From positions 147,386,961-147,450,960 of the forward strand of contig OZ038382.1 in the NCBI GenBank assembly GCA_964036045.1: a stretch of DNA of 64,000 bases, read 5' to 3'. Made by a program: the position numbers and the translations under genes. Source of the DNA: Eutreptiella sp. 'Long Island Sound 2002'. Lineage: Eukaryota; Euglenozoa; Euglenophyceae; Eutreptiales; Eutreptiaceae. The number at the start of each line of letters is the position of its first letter. The first letter of the stretch is position 1. This document shows positions 10,836-22,761 of this stretch, one piece after another. The notes below the pieces were generated by a model that had not been told where the DNA came from, did no database searches, and saw nothing but the letters and a program-made list of their open reading frames with translations.

Positions 10836-11610
10836 CTAACCAGTCGAGTTCCGCTTTGCAGCAGGAGCTTGTGCGGCTTCTGCTTGCCCCTTCTCCTCCG
10901 GCTTTTTATCTTTCACATCGCACACAGCTTCATCATACTTGTCATCCCTAACCCAACGAGGAATCCGATGGTTGGTCAAGTAGGCTTGCTGATCCCGAAC
11001 ACCAGAATCAGCCACGCGTCCGCCATGCGTCAAGACGTGGTTCCACTGCCTCTGCACTCGGTTGTCCGAATCAGCAGCTGTGTCTGCATGCATAGATAGA
11101 AGGTACATGCGGGAATCAGGCTCCATGGACGCAATCTTACAAGCCATGTCCAGTAGATGATCGATGAACGTGAAACTGGCGGTGAAGCCCTGCTGCTGTT
11201 TCCCATGATGCAGGTGAGTATCATAATACGACATGACATGAGTTATGGGAAGGGGACCACCAAATTCTGGGTCATCTATCTCCTTCACTTGGGGTTGACC
11301 AAGCGTTAGATGCTTTGGAATCTGTGAAGAAGGAGGAGGGGGTTGTTGCACGAGGGCTTGCGCATGGAGAAGATAGGATGAAGAGGTAGTACCTTTTTGT
11401 CCCAGGCTTCCGACCAAATAGTCATCAATCAGCGAACTTCAAACACCGTCGGGTCCCCAGCCGGCTTGGGTTTCGTTGGCCACTTAAATATTGGGATTTC
11501 AATCTCCACGTCCAGAAATTCGTACAGATTGTGAACGACAGTCTGGGATCCACAAATGAATGTGTCAGGGCCTGCCATCTCGTCAAAAAGCCATGTGGGA
11601 CACATTGTCT
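10836..11610 (-). pseudogene. unrecognised minus-strand gene fragment, frameshifted
   Basis: A 193-residue frame (10836-11417) contains a protein-like stretch with LPITHVMSYYDTHLHHGKQ and FTFIDHLLDMACKIASM and ends in a Lys/Glu/Ala-rich tail. Upstream, in another frame (about 11430-11610), lies another good stretch (WLFDEMAGPDTFICGSQTVV ... FKWPTKPKP). The two join near 11425 if one base is shifted, which suggests one gene broken by a frameshift, or an intron I cannot place. A further minus frame at 11668-11859 (KTLIIINRRLFEYLAPN) may be an upstream exon. No family recognised. A diverged palindrome (11347-11364) falls inside the frame. Confidence 0.4.
11347..11364. repeat. dispersed palindrome, copy 9 (diverged)
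   Basis: TGCACGAGGGCTTGCGCA, imperfect; read on the minus strand it lies inside the coding-like frame of 10836-11417. Confidence 0.45.
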
Positions 11611-12206
11611 CTGGCTAGCAATCAATGTGCTCCTATCAAGGTCACAATGGCGATATGTTAAAAAACTTCACATTGTAACCAAGGGAAAAGTGGCCTGAGT
11701 AGGTACGTCAATGGTGACGTTCCCGGCCCCCCTAATTGGATGATCTAAGTTTGGGGCAAGGTACTCGAACAAACGGCGATTGATGATAATCAGCGTCTTG
11801 TCGATTTCCAAAAATTGCTTAGGAGGTTGGTTCGCGAGAGCCGCGATGCAAGCGGCCACCCTGGTCTTGATGAAGGACTGTTTTCTTTATCCTTCAAGTG
11901 GAGAGATTCCATGAGTCTCTGGTTGGCTCAAAAAGATGCTTCTGCGGCTATTCTCCTTGATGACATGCAGAGTAGTGTCGGTTGGAGCAGAGAGCAGTCA
12001 AGTAGTTCAGAGGGACTGATGTTTTCTGCTAGTGAGGATGAAGAGTTGCATTAAGAAGACGGCTACAAACAAAAGGACGCAAATCTGGACGCCATTCTAG
12101 ACTTTTTTCCTTGGTCACAATGAGAATCCAATCAGGAGCTGAGTCATCATGACCATTCTCCTCTCAAAACCCTGGAAGATGCATCCGTAAATTGTAGGTA
12201 GGTAGG

Positions 12207-12998
12207 AGTAAGAAAAAGTGCTTTTCCAATGCTTTAGGGTATACTTTAGTTGTATTAGAGGTGCTCTAAGCACTCATGCATTTTTATCTTAGTATTGGCC
12301 CAACCAAAATGGGTGATAACACATTTTGACCTATGGAACCAAACACAAAATCAGGATGTTGTGTGGACCCCTTAATCCCCAAGCTATATGCACTAAAACA
12401 TCTTTTCCTGGGTGACTGAGGCACTGATATACTGAAGGCAGAGCCTATGAATTTATCTATGCTTTCTCATGAAATCTTAGCTATCCTAGTGGTATGCACC
12501 CTAGGGGGCTGGGGCACCTCTTTTTGAGAGGTCCTGGGTTCAATACCCAGTCAGCTTAGCTAAGTAGGATTATCCTATGTGACATGGCAGTGACCTCAGC
12601 GCCACAAGCCATGCCACCTCAGCACCTATGGGACCCAAAAACAACGAGTGCACATCTCAAGATGGCACTATGGATGAGAGTGAGCCCTTGGGGCAGTTTT
12701 TCAATCAGGTTTTCTCAAACATGTAAAGTATTTCATCCTGAGTTGCAATGTATGCTAATTGCTGTGGTCTATTGTTGATAGTTGTCTTTATCTAACTCTC
12801 TGTGACTGCAGCCCTTCATGCTTTGATCCTGTCTATCTTCTACTTGCTTATCTCTGGCTTGGGCTATCCTGGATTGGTTGTATTTCAACAATAAAACATT
12901 TTCCTCATCAAAAGCAAGCAGCAGGAACCCTACACCAGCAGCAAGCAGCAGCAGAGGCACAACAAAAACACAGTGCTGAAAACACTATAAAACGTTCT
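12207..12998 (+). repeat. E1 5' LTR
   Basis: About 792 bp, matching 22762-23557 with small indels. A TATA-like CTATAAAAC lies at about 12985-12993, close to the 3' end. A tRNA-like segment lies at 12476-12564. Confidence 0.88.
12476..12564 (+). other. tRNA-like fold with A/B-box in the E1 LTR
   Basis: Visible pairings: outer 8-bp stem CTTAGCTA (12476-12483) with TAGCTAAG (12557-12564); hairpin ACCTC-TTTTTGA-GAGGT (12516-12532); and a perfect T-arm CTGGG-TTCAATA-CCCAG (12534-12550), whose GGTTCAATACC matches a Pol III B box. TAGCTATCCTAGTGG (12478-12492) is A-box-like. The D-arm does not pair well, and no terminal CCA context is seen, so a functional tRNA is not claimed. The fold is kept in the 3' LTR (23033-23121). 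Confidence 0.5.
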
Positions 12999-13010
12999 GT
13001 TACCAAGAGG
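12998..13010 (+). promoter_or_regulatory. E1 degenerate primer-binding site
   Basis: TGTTACCAAGAGG directly at the LTR end. It resembles the initiator tRNA-Met complement TGGTAGCAGAG, which is better preserved in E2 and E3 at the same place. Confidence 0.4.
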
Positions 13011-13091
13011 TAGACGGTCTCTGCGTACCGGCAGCAACCCCGTGCCGTACACCCAGTGCGCTGCGATCTGTTATAAGCAAGAAGGGCGAAT

Positions 13092-15577
13092 ATGGACACA
13101 AAGAAGGAGGACACCGACGTGAGGACGGCGCCTGACGCACCAGCAATGCCAGCACCTGGTGAACCTGGACCTGGACCTAGCGCTGTACCTTCGGTGCCCT
13201 TACATGGGCCAGTAAACGTGGTTGATGACTCGCTGGAGGGACTTCAGTCAGCCTTCCGCGCCCTCTCAGTCAAGGAGGTGGACACCAACCCTGTGAAAAG
13301 AAAGAGGGAGAGAGAGAAGGATGCAGGAGAAAGCATGGCAGATGAAGGAGTAGACCATGAGCACGACCCGACGAGTGAGTCGACCTTCGAGGGCGCACCA
13401 AGCATCTCTGGCCTCCACGCATCACCCTCCCCTACAACCACCACACTCCCAACTCCAGACCCAGCCGCTACAACATGCACACCCGTAACCACCCCGCCTA
13501 TGGCTGAGGGCACAGGCTTTACTGGTATGCCTACCTACCCTGCGTATGGTGTGGACCCATCTACCACTGCGTTCCCAGAAGCAACTACTACCAGTGAGCC
13601 AGTGGCCTGCAGTTCTGCGCCGCGATGGTATGCCGCTGACTATCACCATCCACTACCCGCTACGGGAGCCTATGTGGATATTCCTGGGGATGCAACCCTG
13701 AGTGGGCTCAGGAGAGGCCCTGAGTCATGCGGGAGCAGGAGTAGAGGATCGGGAAGATCCTCCAACAGGTCCCTGACGCGGTCTGAGATAAAAGAGGCTC
13801 TCTGAGGAGCCACCTCTGAACTCGTTAGAGATCTCACTCAAGAGATTTGGGCTAAACTAGAGCCCCTGATTCCGCCCCAAGCGTCACCTACCATCGTGGG
13901 AGTTTCACCCCATCGAGTACAGGCTAATCACCTGGTGGCAGGGTTGACAAACACCCTGGGGAGCCTGAGAAGCCGGCCGATGCCGACCCCTGCAGTGATG
14001 CCGAGAAGCCCTTTCATACCGAGAACGGCCCAGCCACCCTACAGCTATGTGGGGAATTCCACGAGAGCCCAGCTGGACCGGCTGGGGCTGACAGCCCTGA
14101 GGGCAATAGTTGACGTGGAGCCCTATGGCTCTAGTGACCTAGGCGGAGACCCCTCTGATGATGAGCCGCCGTCCATGACTTCTGCTTCGCCCTCGGACGA
14201 CGACGACCCTGAGGACCCTGAGAACCCAAGTAGCGGAAGAAAAAGGAGAAGAGGAAGACCCGGCGCCCTGAGGGACGCAGGTCTCAGGAGGCTAAGGCCA
14301 TTGCCACCTCCAACATCGTGGTGAAGTTGCCTGAGTACACAGGCAAAGATCTCAGCGAGTTCGCTCAGAATTTTGGCCGGTTTCTCCGAATGACCGGTCA
14401 AACCCATGCTAGTGGGCGGGTCAAGTGCGATCTGCTCCTGCAGTGCTGCAAGACCAAGTACCTGGAGAAGCAGGTCAAGCAGATTGTGGCTAAGTCCGCC
14501 ACCTTTGCCCACGTGTTGGTTGCCTTGGAGAGGCAGTACCCAACCTATGAAACCGACCTCTCCATCAGGGCCGAGATCCAGAACCTGGCCGTCCTGCCCA
14601 ACAACCCCAAACCTGGCAGGGTCTCTGAGCTATTGGCTGACCTGGATCACTGGGCTGGACGATTGATGCCCGGTTCCTACAGCAGCGACGACCTGCTTTT
14701 GTGGTTGGTGGCTAAGCTCCCTCGGGAGCTGTGGGACGAGTGCCGTTCAACAGCAGAGTGCAAGGCTAGAGCCCTGAACTACGAGGAGTTGTGTGTGCTA
14801 CTCTTGGAGCTGGCGCTGGAGAAAGAAAGCAACCAGCACCTGAATGCCTACCGTCCTGGAGGGGGAGGCTCTGGAACCCATGGCAAAGGGTACCAAGGAC
14901 CCAGACCTGGACAGGGGACTACCCCCAAACACGCCCGTATCATGGACAATATCAAGTAGCTCTTCTGGTGTGATGCCAGAGATGAGCAGGGCCACCTGCA
15001 GCACGCCCCTGACTGCGAGCAGCGAGACTGCTTCGTAGTCCAAGGGAAGAAGCAGGAGACCAACACTGGCGCCAAGGCCAAGATGCCGGATCACTACAGG
15101 TGTACTATCACCTGTGCCTTCTGTGGGAAGAGGAAGCACTACGAGGATGAGTGCTACCACAAGCAGCGCCTGTCGGCGAAGCTGAAGGGCGAGGATCCTG
15201 CCAAAGGCTCTGGCAAAGCAGTTCGCAAGGGCAACGGCAACGACTCCGGCAAGGGCAAGTCGAAAGGACGTGGAAAAGGGCAAGACAAGAGTCAAGGTGG
15301 ACGAGGAGGAGGCACTAACCACCAGCCAGACAAGGACAACAAGAACCCGGACAAGAACGGAGGCAACCCCAACCCTAATCCAGGGGGGAACTCCGAGCCC
15401 TCTGGAGGGCAGTCTGGTCCTACCACACGCTCACAAACCCAGGCCCAGCGAGAACAAGGGGCCAAACGTGAGCATGAAGGTGGTGATGACAGCAGCGCTA
15501 AGAAGAGAAGCCGTTTCATGAGGATAGCCCGCAAATGGCGGAACAAGGGGTTAACGGTGACCTGTCCCGCGGAGTTC
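13092..15577 (+). pseudogene. E1 gag (broken)
   Basis: The ATG at 13092 opens a Pro/Ser/Thr-rich N-terminal region. In-frame TGA at 13803 interrupts it; the same frame continues to 14324, and the capsid-like part continues in the -1 frame from about 14280 (VKLPEYTGKDLSEF ... ELWDECRSTAECKAR). An in-frame TAG at 14957 precedes the zinc-binding region. A Cys/His cluster (WCDARDEQGHLQHAPDC, from about 14966) is followed by a CX2CX4HX4C zinc knuckle CAFCGKRKHYEDEC at about 15116-15157. A long basic Gly/Lys-rich tail follows. Gag would package RNA and form the particle. Homologous over its length to E2 and E3 gag. Confidence 0.8.
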
Positions 15578-15600
15578 TGACGGGGACGCTCCGCTGGGGC
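15578..15600 (+). promoter_or_regulatory. E1 gag-pro junction: UGA readthrough candidate
   Basis: Gag ends at UGA (15578-15580) followed by CGG. UGA-CGG is a known leaky readthrough context. After a 7-nt spacer comes a predicted hairpin GCTCC-GCT-GGGGC (15588-15600). The protease N-terminus (LDLVFWVRIRLGG) continues in the same frame. Confidence 0.5.
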
Positions 15601-18600
15601 TCTGGACTTGGTGTTCTGGGTACGTATCCGACTAGGGGGACGTAAGTACCCTGGGGGTATCGGATACTGGAGCCACGATATCTATAGTGGCCAAGAAGTT
15701 TTTACCTTGTCGGAGCCTGAAGAACACCATGACCACCGCGGCTATACGAATGGGGGATGGACATGTGGTGCACAGCTGCGGGGACTGTGAAGTGGAGGTA
15801 CCCATGGGCTCCCGAACTATCGCCCATTGGTTCTATATGATGGACACTGAGGCCTTCGACTTTGTATTGGGGACTTACTTCTTCGTGCAGCACTCCCAGA
15901 TACCATCCCTGACGCTGCAAGCGCCCTACCTCCTCTACGTGGACCACGGCAATGGCAGAGAGTCCGTGCTACTGGAGCAGTCGGAGCACACCTCCAGCTA
16001 CCTGAGGGTATCGAAGGAGGAGCCCTGGAACATGATGGCGGCCTCCAAAACTGAAGACTATCAACTATTGGGAGAAGTTCTAGACCAAGGTCTGGAGGAG
16101 TTGGGTTACTCTAGAGAAGACCTGAGTGTGGAGTTGTTCGCCAGCGACAAGCAACATGTCTTGGACCTTTACTGCAGCAAGGGGAAAAACTGCAGCTACA
16201 AAGTTTACTGGCCCTCTTTCGGGATGGCCTACGTGAACCCCAGGTTCAGCGAACTGGGGAAGGTCTTGACCAAGGTGGCCTTGGAACGTTCCTGTATGGT
16301 CCTGTGTTCCCCCTGTTGGGGAGCCCATGGGAGCAACAAGTACTGGAGAACCCTCCTGGACAGGCTGAGTATCAGCTCTGTTCGGTTACCTGATGAGGCC
16401 ATCTACGTGCCTCTGGGGCGTAACACGCCTATCAGGAAACCCGGATGGGGGAGTATGCTCAGCGTGGTGGACGGAGGTCTTGCTTCCATACCCTCGGAGG
16501 ACCTGGACTCAACTGTGGTCCAGGCTATACAACGAGAAAGCGATGGACTCACCTTGGGTGACTTGAAAGATCGACTACGACCTCATGATGCTATTGAGAC
16601 TATACCCGGAGGAGATGAATACGTCGTGACTAACACCAACGCCCCCAACTCTCCCTGCCATTTACCTGTTCCTGATGGAGTCTCTGAGTGTGGACTATCC
16701 GAGCTCCCCAGCTCTATACACTCAGAAGACGAAACTGAGCACGACGCCTTCTTCATGCAGACATGCGTGGAGGAAGTGGAGAACGCCGAGTACGTCGCCC
16801 CACTGAAACCCCTACTCTCCATGAGGGTGGAAGAACATGTGGACGAAGAGCTGGATCCACGATCCAGGCTAAGGGAGTATGTGGACTCCAAGAGGAGGTT
16901 TGTGGCGAAAAAGCTATGCTACGTTGAGCCTACCCGCAGCTCATGGCCACTGAAGCAAGGACGTATGGGAGATCTATCCCAATGGAAGGAGGACCTCGAC
17001 CAGAAGAACACCACCTGGCAAAGGGAGGTAGATCTTAAGCTCACGAAGAGCGTGTGGGGTGTCCATGTGAGGACCCCAGAGGAGGACGACCTCTCGGAGG
17101 AATGTGTATGTGAACCTCCTCGAGCGTGCCTATGTTGCCATCGTCCACCGGAGATGGTTGAACGAGACCTACTTTATGCCTACCAAGGGTTGAAGGACAC
17201 TACCAAGGGCGAAGAGTCGGTGGAGGATCACCTCCCGACGTCTATTACTCAGGGGGCAAGCAACTTACACTCTGACGAGGACATGAAGGACAAGATCAAG
17301 CTATTGGACCCGCGGGTGCAGAAGCTTATAAGGACCTATCTGGAGGTGTTCGGAGAACTACCACCCCCAGCCTCATGTGAGAAGCTGGTACAGATGGACC
17401 TCAAGCTGAAACCCGAGTTCGTGGGTCACAAGATCCAGAGGAAACCCTATCCGGCTCCTAAAGAGCAGGCCGACGAATTTGAGCGACAGATACAAGAATG
17501 TATCGACGCTGGCCTAGTCCTGGAGTACAAGGACGGGGACTACCCCCAACACTGCAGCCCCTGTTTCCTGGTGGCTAAACCTGGGTCTACAGGCAAACGG
17601 CTAGTAGTGGACTACGGAGAGCTGAACAAGAAAACGCTGAACCACTCAGGGTCCATTCCTAATATGGAGTCTACCCTTGAGAAGATAGCCTCCTGTCGCT
17701 ACAAGACCAAGCTGGACAAGAGGAGCGGATTCTGGCAAGTGGACCTGATGCCCAACGCTCAGGAGCTACTAGCCTTCATCACCCCTCAGGGGAGGGTGTT
17801 CAAGTGGAAGGTCATGCCCTTTGGCGTGGCCAACGCACCCGCTCTATTCCAAGAGCTGATAAACAAGATCTTGTCCATCCTACGACGAAGACCCAAGGTG
17901 CAAGAACTCATATCCCGTGGGGCCCAGATGGAAACACACATCGACGATGTATGCCTTGGGACCAATACCCAGGAGGATCACCTAATCCTCTTGGATGAGT
18001 CCTTTGCGGTCTGCCAAGAGAACCACACACGACTCAAGGTGGAGAAGTGTGACTTCATGCAGGAGACCATGCAGTACCTGGGGCTTGACGTTGGCTATGG
18101 GTGGTGGACCCCAGCGGCCTCTAAGGCCAAACCCCTGATGGATGCAAAGGTACGACACGAAGACCCCAAGAAAGGACTTCATGATGTACGCAGTTTCATT
18201 GGGGCGTGCAACTTCTATCGCCGCCATATCAAAAACTTCACCTACACCAGCGCCGACCTGACGGACCTGATCAAGAAGAGTACTACTTGGCGCTGGGGCC
18301 CACAAGAGCAACAAGCGTTTGACGAGCTCAAAGACAAGGTGGCCAACGCTAAGTGCTTGGCCGTGGCTAGGGCACAGGGGGAGATTATCCTGGTGACCGA
18401 CGCCAGCAATGTGGGCGGTGGTGGAACGTTGTTCCAATGGCAAGCACTAGAGAAGGAGGAGTTCGACTCGGCTATTTCCCAATGGGAGACTGAAGGTCTC
18501 AACCGAGATCCAACTCTCAAGCACAGCTACCCTGACGACAAGTGGGTCCTAGTACCCCTGGGCCACTGGAACTGGAAATGGAACCAGGCCAGGGGGAACT

Positions 18601-20513
18601 ACTCCACCTATGAGCAGGAATTGCTCACGGGTATGCTGGTGCTATCTTCCCAGGCACAACTGTTGGGGAGTAACCCTGTGGTCTGGCTGTGCCACCAAGA
18701 GCCTGTCCACACTTTCCAGAAGGGTCCCCCACCTGAGGAGGCCAAGCTACGGCGCTGGTGGACCTACCTCAGCCAACTACGGCTGACATTACACCATATC
18801 CAGGGAGTGAAGAACGAGTGTGCAGACTACATCAGCCGCAACAACTTCGACGCTCTGATTGGTGCCCGGTCTGAAGCGCTGGCTAAGGAGGCGTTCAGCC
18901 GTATGGACGTGCACTTGGACCTCAACATGACTATGATACGCCCCCTGGATGGACTCCAACAATCGGAGTACCTGAAGGAGTTTGGGGATATCTACAAGCG
19001 CCTGGAGAAACGCCTTGAACCCCTCCTGGTCAACCACGAACAGTGGAAGAGGGACAAGAGCTACCTCTAGCACGAGGACCGCATCGTGGTACCTAGTGAC
19101 GGAGTCCCAGCGCTGCTGAAGTGGACTAATGAGTCCAGCGGTCATGTGGGTGCTGACCGTACCCTGAGGCTATTCAAGCAGTGGTTCCACACTACGTGGA
19201 CTGATGACCAACTGCGGAAGACCCTCCAGCCTATCGTGGACAAGTGCCCGTGTAGGTCCTGCAAACCGGGGGATATTAGGGACAGTGGTCTCTACTCGAC
19301 CCTGCCCATCCCTCACTGTGCTAACAGTGTTCTCTACGCGGACTACACGGAGATGCCGAAGTTCGGGGGCTATGACTTCGCCCTCGTGGTAACCTGTGGG
19401 TTGACCAGATTTACCAGGGTGTTGCCATATATCAAGCACATTACCGGGGAGGAGACTATCAAGATACTCCTGGAGGAGTGGTTTTGTGTCTATGGGACGC
19501 CCAAAGAGATCAACTCCGATGAGGACGTACGAGTACGCTCAGATACCGGCTGGTACAAGAGGGTCCTGAGATCCCACAATGTCCAGGTGTCTACGGGGAT
19601 CCCCTACTCGCACACGAGGAACCCCCTATGTGAGCGACAGATTTGTGTCCTCAAGAAGAATGCAAGGATATGGTGCAAAACTCTACGCACCAGAGACTGG
19701 GTGAGACTACTCCCTGTCATATCCTTGATGATGAACTCCCAAGAGAGTTCGGCAACTGGCTACTCGCCCCATGAGCTATTCCCAGGGCGCCTGAGGTGGT
19801 TCCTACATGCTCTCTATCCGGAAGACACCAATTCTACTGTGGGTGAGTGGGTCCAAGAGCAACAAGCGAAGGTGGACAAGGCCAAGGCTATGCTCCAGAG
19901 AGTAAGGGAGCGTTAGTGGAACAAGAAGAACAAGCACCGAGTACCAGCCACCTACCAAGAAGGGGATTGGCTGCTGGTGCACCACAGCGGACTAGCCGCC
20001 TGGCCAAGCTCTACCAGCGATAACCCATACTTCGGGCCCTACAAGATTCTATCTGTGGATGGACACCTTATAACCGTGAGGTGTTCTCCCCGTCTAGGGG
20101 GGACCCTGGTGTGCGCTGCTCAACACCTGAAGCGCTACTATGATCCTGAAGACCTCTGTTGGGAGGAGTGGGAGCTTAACGACGAGGAAATCGCCGCCCT
20201 AGACCTACAAGGGGCTGCCAGCCTTATGGAAGGTGAAGGGGAACTCCCCGGCATGAACGCCGAGGAGATGGCTAAGGAGGGCTTCTACCTGGTGAAGTCT
20301 GTCCTACGCCACCGCTATTGCCAGGGTTGGCGTCTCCTCACCCTCTGGGAAGGGTTTGGAGTTGAAGAGGCCACCTTGGAGCCCTTTTCTGCGTTTGTTC
20401 TACCTGAGGGGAGCCTAAACTCAGTTCTGGTAGACTACTTGTCCCAGAACAACCTTGGTGAGTTGCTGGGGCTCGCTGAGGCACGTGCCTCCAAGACTAA
20501 AGCTAGGGACTGA
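15581..20513 (+). pseudogene. E1 pro-pol: protease, Dam-like, RT, RNase H, integrase, chromodomain
   Basis: The protease start is in the gag frame. The frame moves +1 near 15635-15655, and the active site DTGATISIV (about 15663) lies in the long frame that runs to 19070. Dam-like domain: VELFAS at 16128, NPRF at 16236-16247 where E2/E3 have NPPF, so the catalytic motif is altered. RT about 17430-18240 with the catalytic box HIDD. RNase H about 18370-18850 (VTDAS, TYEQELL, HHIQG, DYISR). TAG at 19068, then integrase with GHVGADR...H and CPCRSC zinc ligands and D,D,E residues in YADYT, NSDED and PLCERQ. TAG at 19914; the frame continues with YFGPYKI and a chromodomain (about 20270-20440, WRLLTLWEGFG). 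Nonsense at 19068 and 19914 are decay, since E3 has sense codons there. Confidence 0.88.
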
Positions 20514-22761
20514 ACCTTACCCTTACCTGCCTAAGTGTATGTGTGAGTGTGCTACCCCTAACGTCCTGAGAGCAAGCCGCAGAAATGGTGTCCTAATCAT
20601 ACCCAGGTGTGCACGCTTGCTAAACCTGGAGGATGGTCTTACCGGTGCCCTGGGGTACGCCCCGGGTCTCTCCTCCCCTAAGCGCCCAATATCTTTGCTG
20701 GCGCACAACCTTGGCAGAATACCCAGCGCACTAATCCAGGTATTATTTTCCCTACCTATTTGCCTACTACAGGGAGGGGTGGCCAAAAGCTATGAAGGCT
20801 TGAAAACGCCTATTTGCTACGATGGCAAAAATCTAGCCTAACCACTGCCACTGCCCACCAACCCCGCTAAAATTGCAGGAAAAGGGTGGGACAGTGACAC
20901 ACGCACTACAGGTCCTACACACCCTACAGTGGCACCATCCTGGTGGGCGAGCACTTCTGCAACTGGCTCTAGCCCCCACTCAGGACTACCACTCCTACAC
21001 GCACGCTCTACTGGGTGGCGCTGAAGAAGAAGACACGAGCCCTAGCGGCTCGCCTGTGAGATTGCAAGAAAACACAAAACTACTAAGCGTCTGTGGCCTA
21101 ACAGGGACGGCACAACGTGTTTCCCTGCTAGAGCTTGGAGGGAAGGGGTGCTCTTTTGGCGTGCACAGTGTTAATGTTGAAGATGTCGGGCTGCGCTTGC
21201 CACTCCTGGCTGAGTCGCAGCTTGTTGTTTGTGTGATCAGTGCCGCATATTTTAGCACGGCTTGAGACTGCACCAGTTCACCCTGACCTTCCCACCTGTA
21301 AAGCAAAGGCAAATGACTGAGGTTTGCGGCTGAGGAACCAAGACTACCTCCACGTATTATACGCTTCTCAGGTAGCCCTATAACACACTGTCCTCAAACC
21401 TCAGTACAAGCAAGCAAGCTTAAGGAACTCTACCCGTTCTCTTATAGAACGTGGGGTGGAGCCCCTGGGTAACGTAAAAAAGGGTTGTACCGAGCGCACC
21501 ACGCGTGGCCTACCCTTTAATGCGTGTGTGAATGCACGAGCATGCACGAGTTTAATATCAACCTGTGTCAATCACTGTTTTTCCTCCTAATCTTACCCAC
21601 AATCACCAACTCCACCAGGGGGTGGCCCAACCTCGGCTTACCTACCTTACTCACCGCTGGAGAGTGAAGCAAGGTGAGGAAAAAGCGAGACACAAGCGAT
21701 AAACGGCGCTATGCATATGTGTGTATGTCTAATCAGCCTGGACTTACCTCTAATCATCTGCAATCTTTCTAATCTATCCCTCTATCGTTTGTTAGCGCTG
21801 CTACAAGGCACGTTCACGGAGACACGAGACGAGCAATGTGCATGCTGCATACGAGACGAGCACACCTGTGGTTTATACCTGATGCATTGAAGTCCTTCTG
21901 TTGATTTTCGAATTCTTGAATCTTGAATTCTTTCTGTCAATGTGGGTGTAATCTTTATGTTTGTCTATTTATGTATGTTTCGTCATTTTCGTCATTCTGC
22001 GTAACATACGTTTATAATCTTATTAAATCTTTATTTTCCGGCGCTTCGCTAGGATCCGCTCCTGCACGCCGCCTTTTTCTGCGTAAGAATTTCTTGATTT
22101 AAAAAATCAAGAGATGACTACAAATTTTATAAAAATGTGCATCTGATGCACAATTGGATTCTGTTCAGGTATGTGCTTTCAGAAAAATTCTAGGCCGTCA
22201 TTTGACGGATTTAGGTGTTGTCGCTTCGCGTTTGCGTGGATTCGTCCCTCATCCTCCCATTCCTCTGTTGTGCAGATATCCTCGCAAAGCCTCGCTGAGT
22301 AGGCCACTGTTCGGGCCGAAAAGCAGCAGCAGGAGACTGAACCAGAACTGAGCCCCCTCCGAGGGGCAATTCTAATCAAATCAGCGCACCCTCGCCCCAG
22401 TACCAGGAAAGGTGTCTCCATCAGGTTCCATGAGACTTGGGTCGAGCGTCCTATGAGAGTCTGGCGTTGGGTTGTGTTACGCTGCAGCTTGGAGGGAGGG
22501 ATGCAAATGCATATGATCGCGGCATGCCCTATTCTAACCTAACCAAGCCACAGGAACCCCTGCAGCGCCAAGAGCGCTGAGTTTTCTGTTGGAAATTGTC
22601 ATTAACAATGCAGCAAGAGTCGCTGGCCATGGTGAAGCGCTCTTTTCCAGTGTTAGGGAAGCTATAGGTATTTTAAATAGGTGTGGAAACCAAGGAAAGG
22701 CCCAGAAAAAATACCCTTTTCTGGAAAATGCGACAGTGGTGGCCACCACAGCACAGGGGGG
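20514..22761 (+). other. E1 3' non-coding region
   Basis: 2.2 kb between the chromodomain stop and the 3' LTR with no protein-like frame and no envelope-like gene. It shares blocks with the equivalent regions of E2 and E3, including the hairpin at 21428-21461 and the words GGGTAAC and CGTGGCCTACC. The polypurine tract AGGGGGG is at 22755-22761. Confidence 0.65.
21428..21461 (+). other. conserved hairpin in E1 3' region
   Basis: CTCTACCC + GTTCT pairs with AGAAC + GTGGGGTGGAG around CTTAT. The same place in E2 and E3 forms a hairpin with different bases, so pairing rather than sequence is kept. Confidence 0.5.

Noticed and set aside
14231-14250. Programmed -1 shift in E1 gag at GAAAAAGG
   Set aside because: A AAA AGG does not fit X XXY YYZ, and E2/E3 gag has no shift at the equivalent place, so an indel is more likely.
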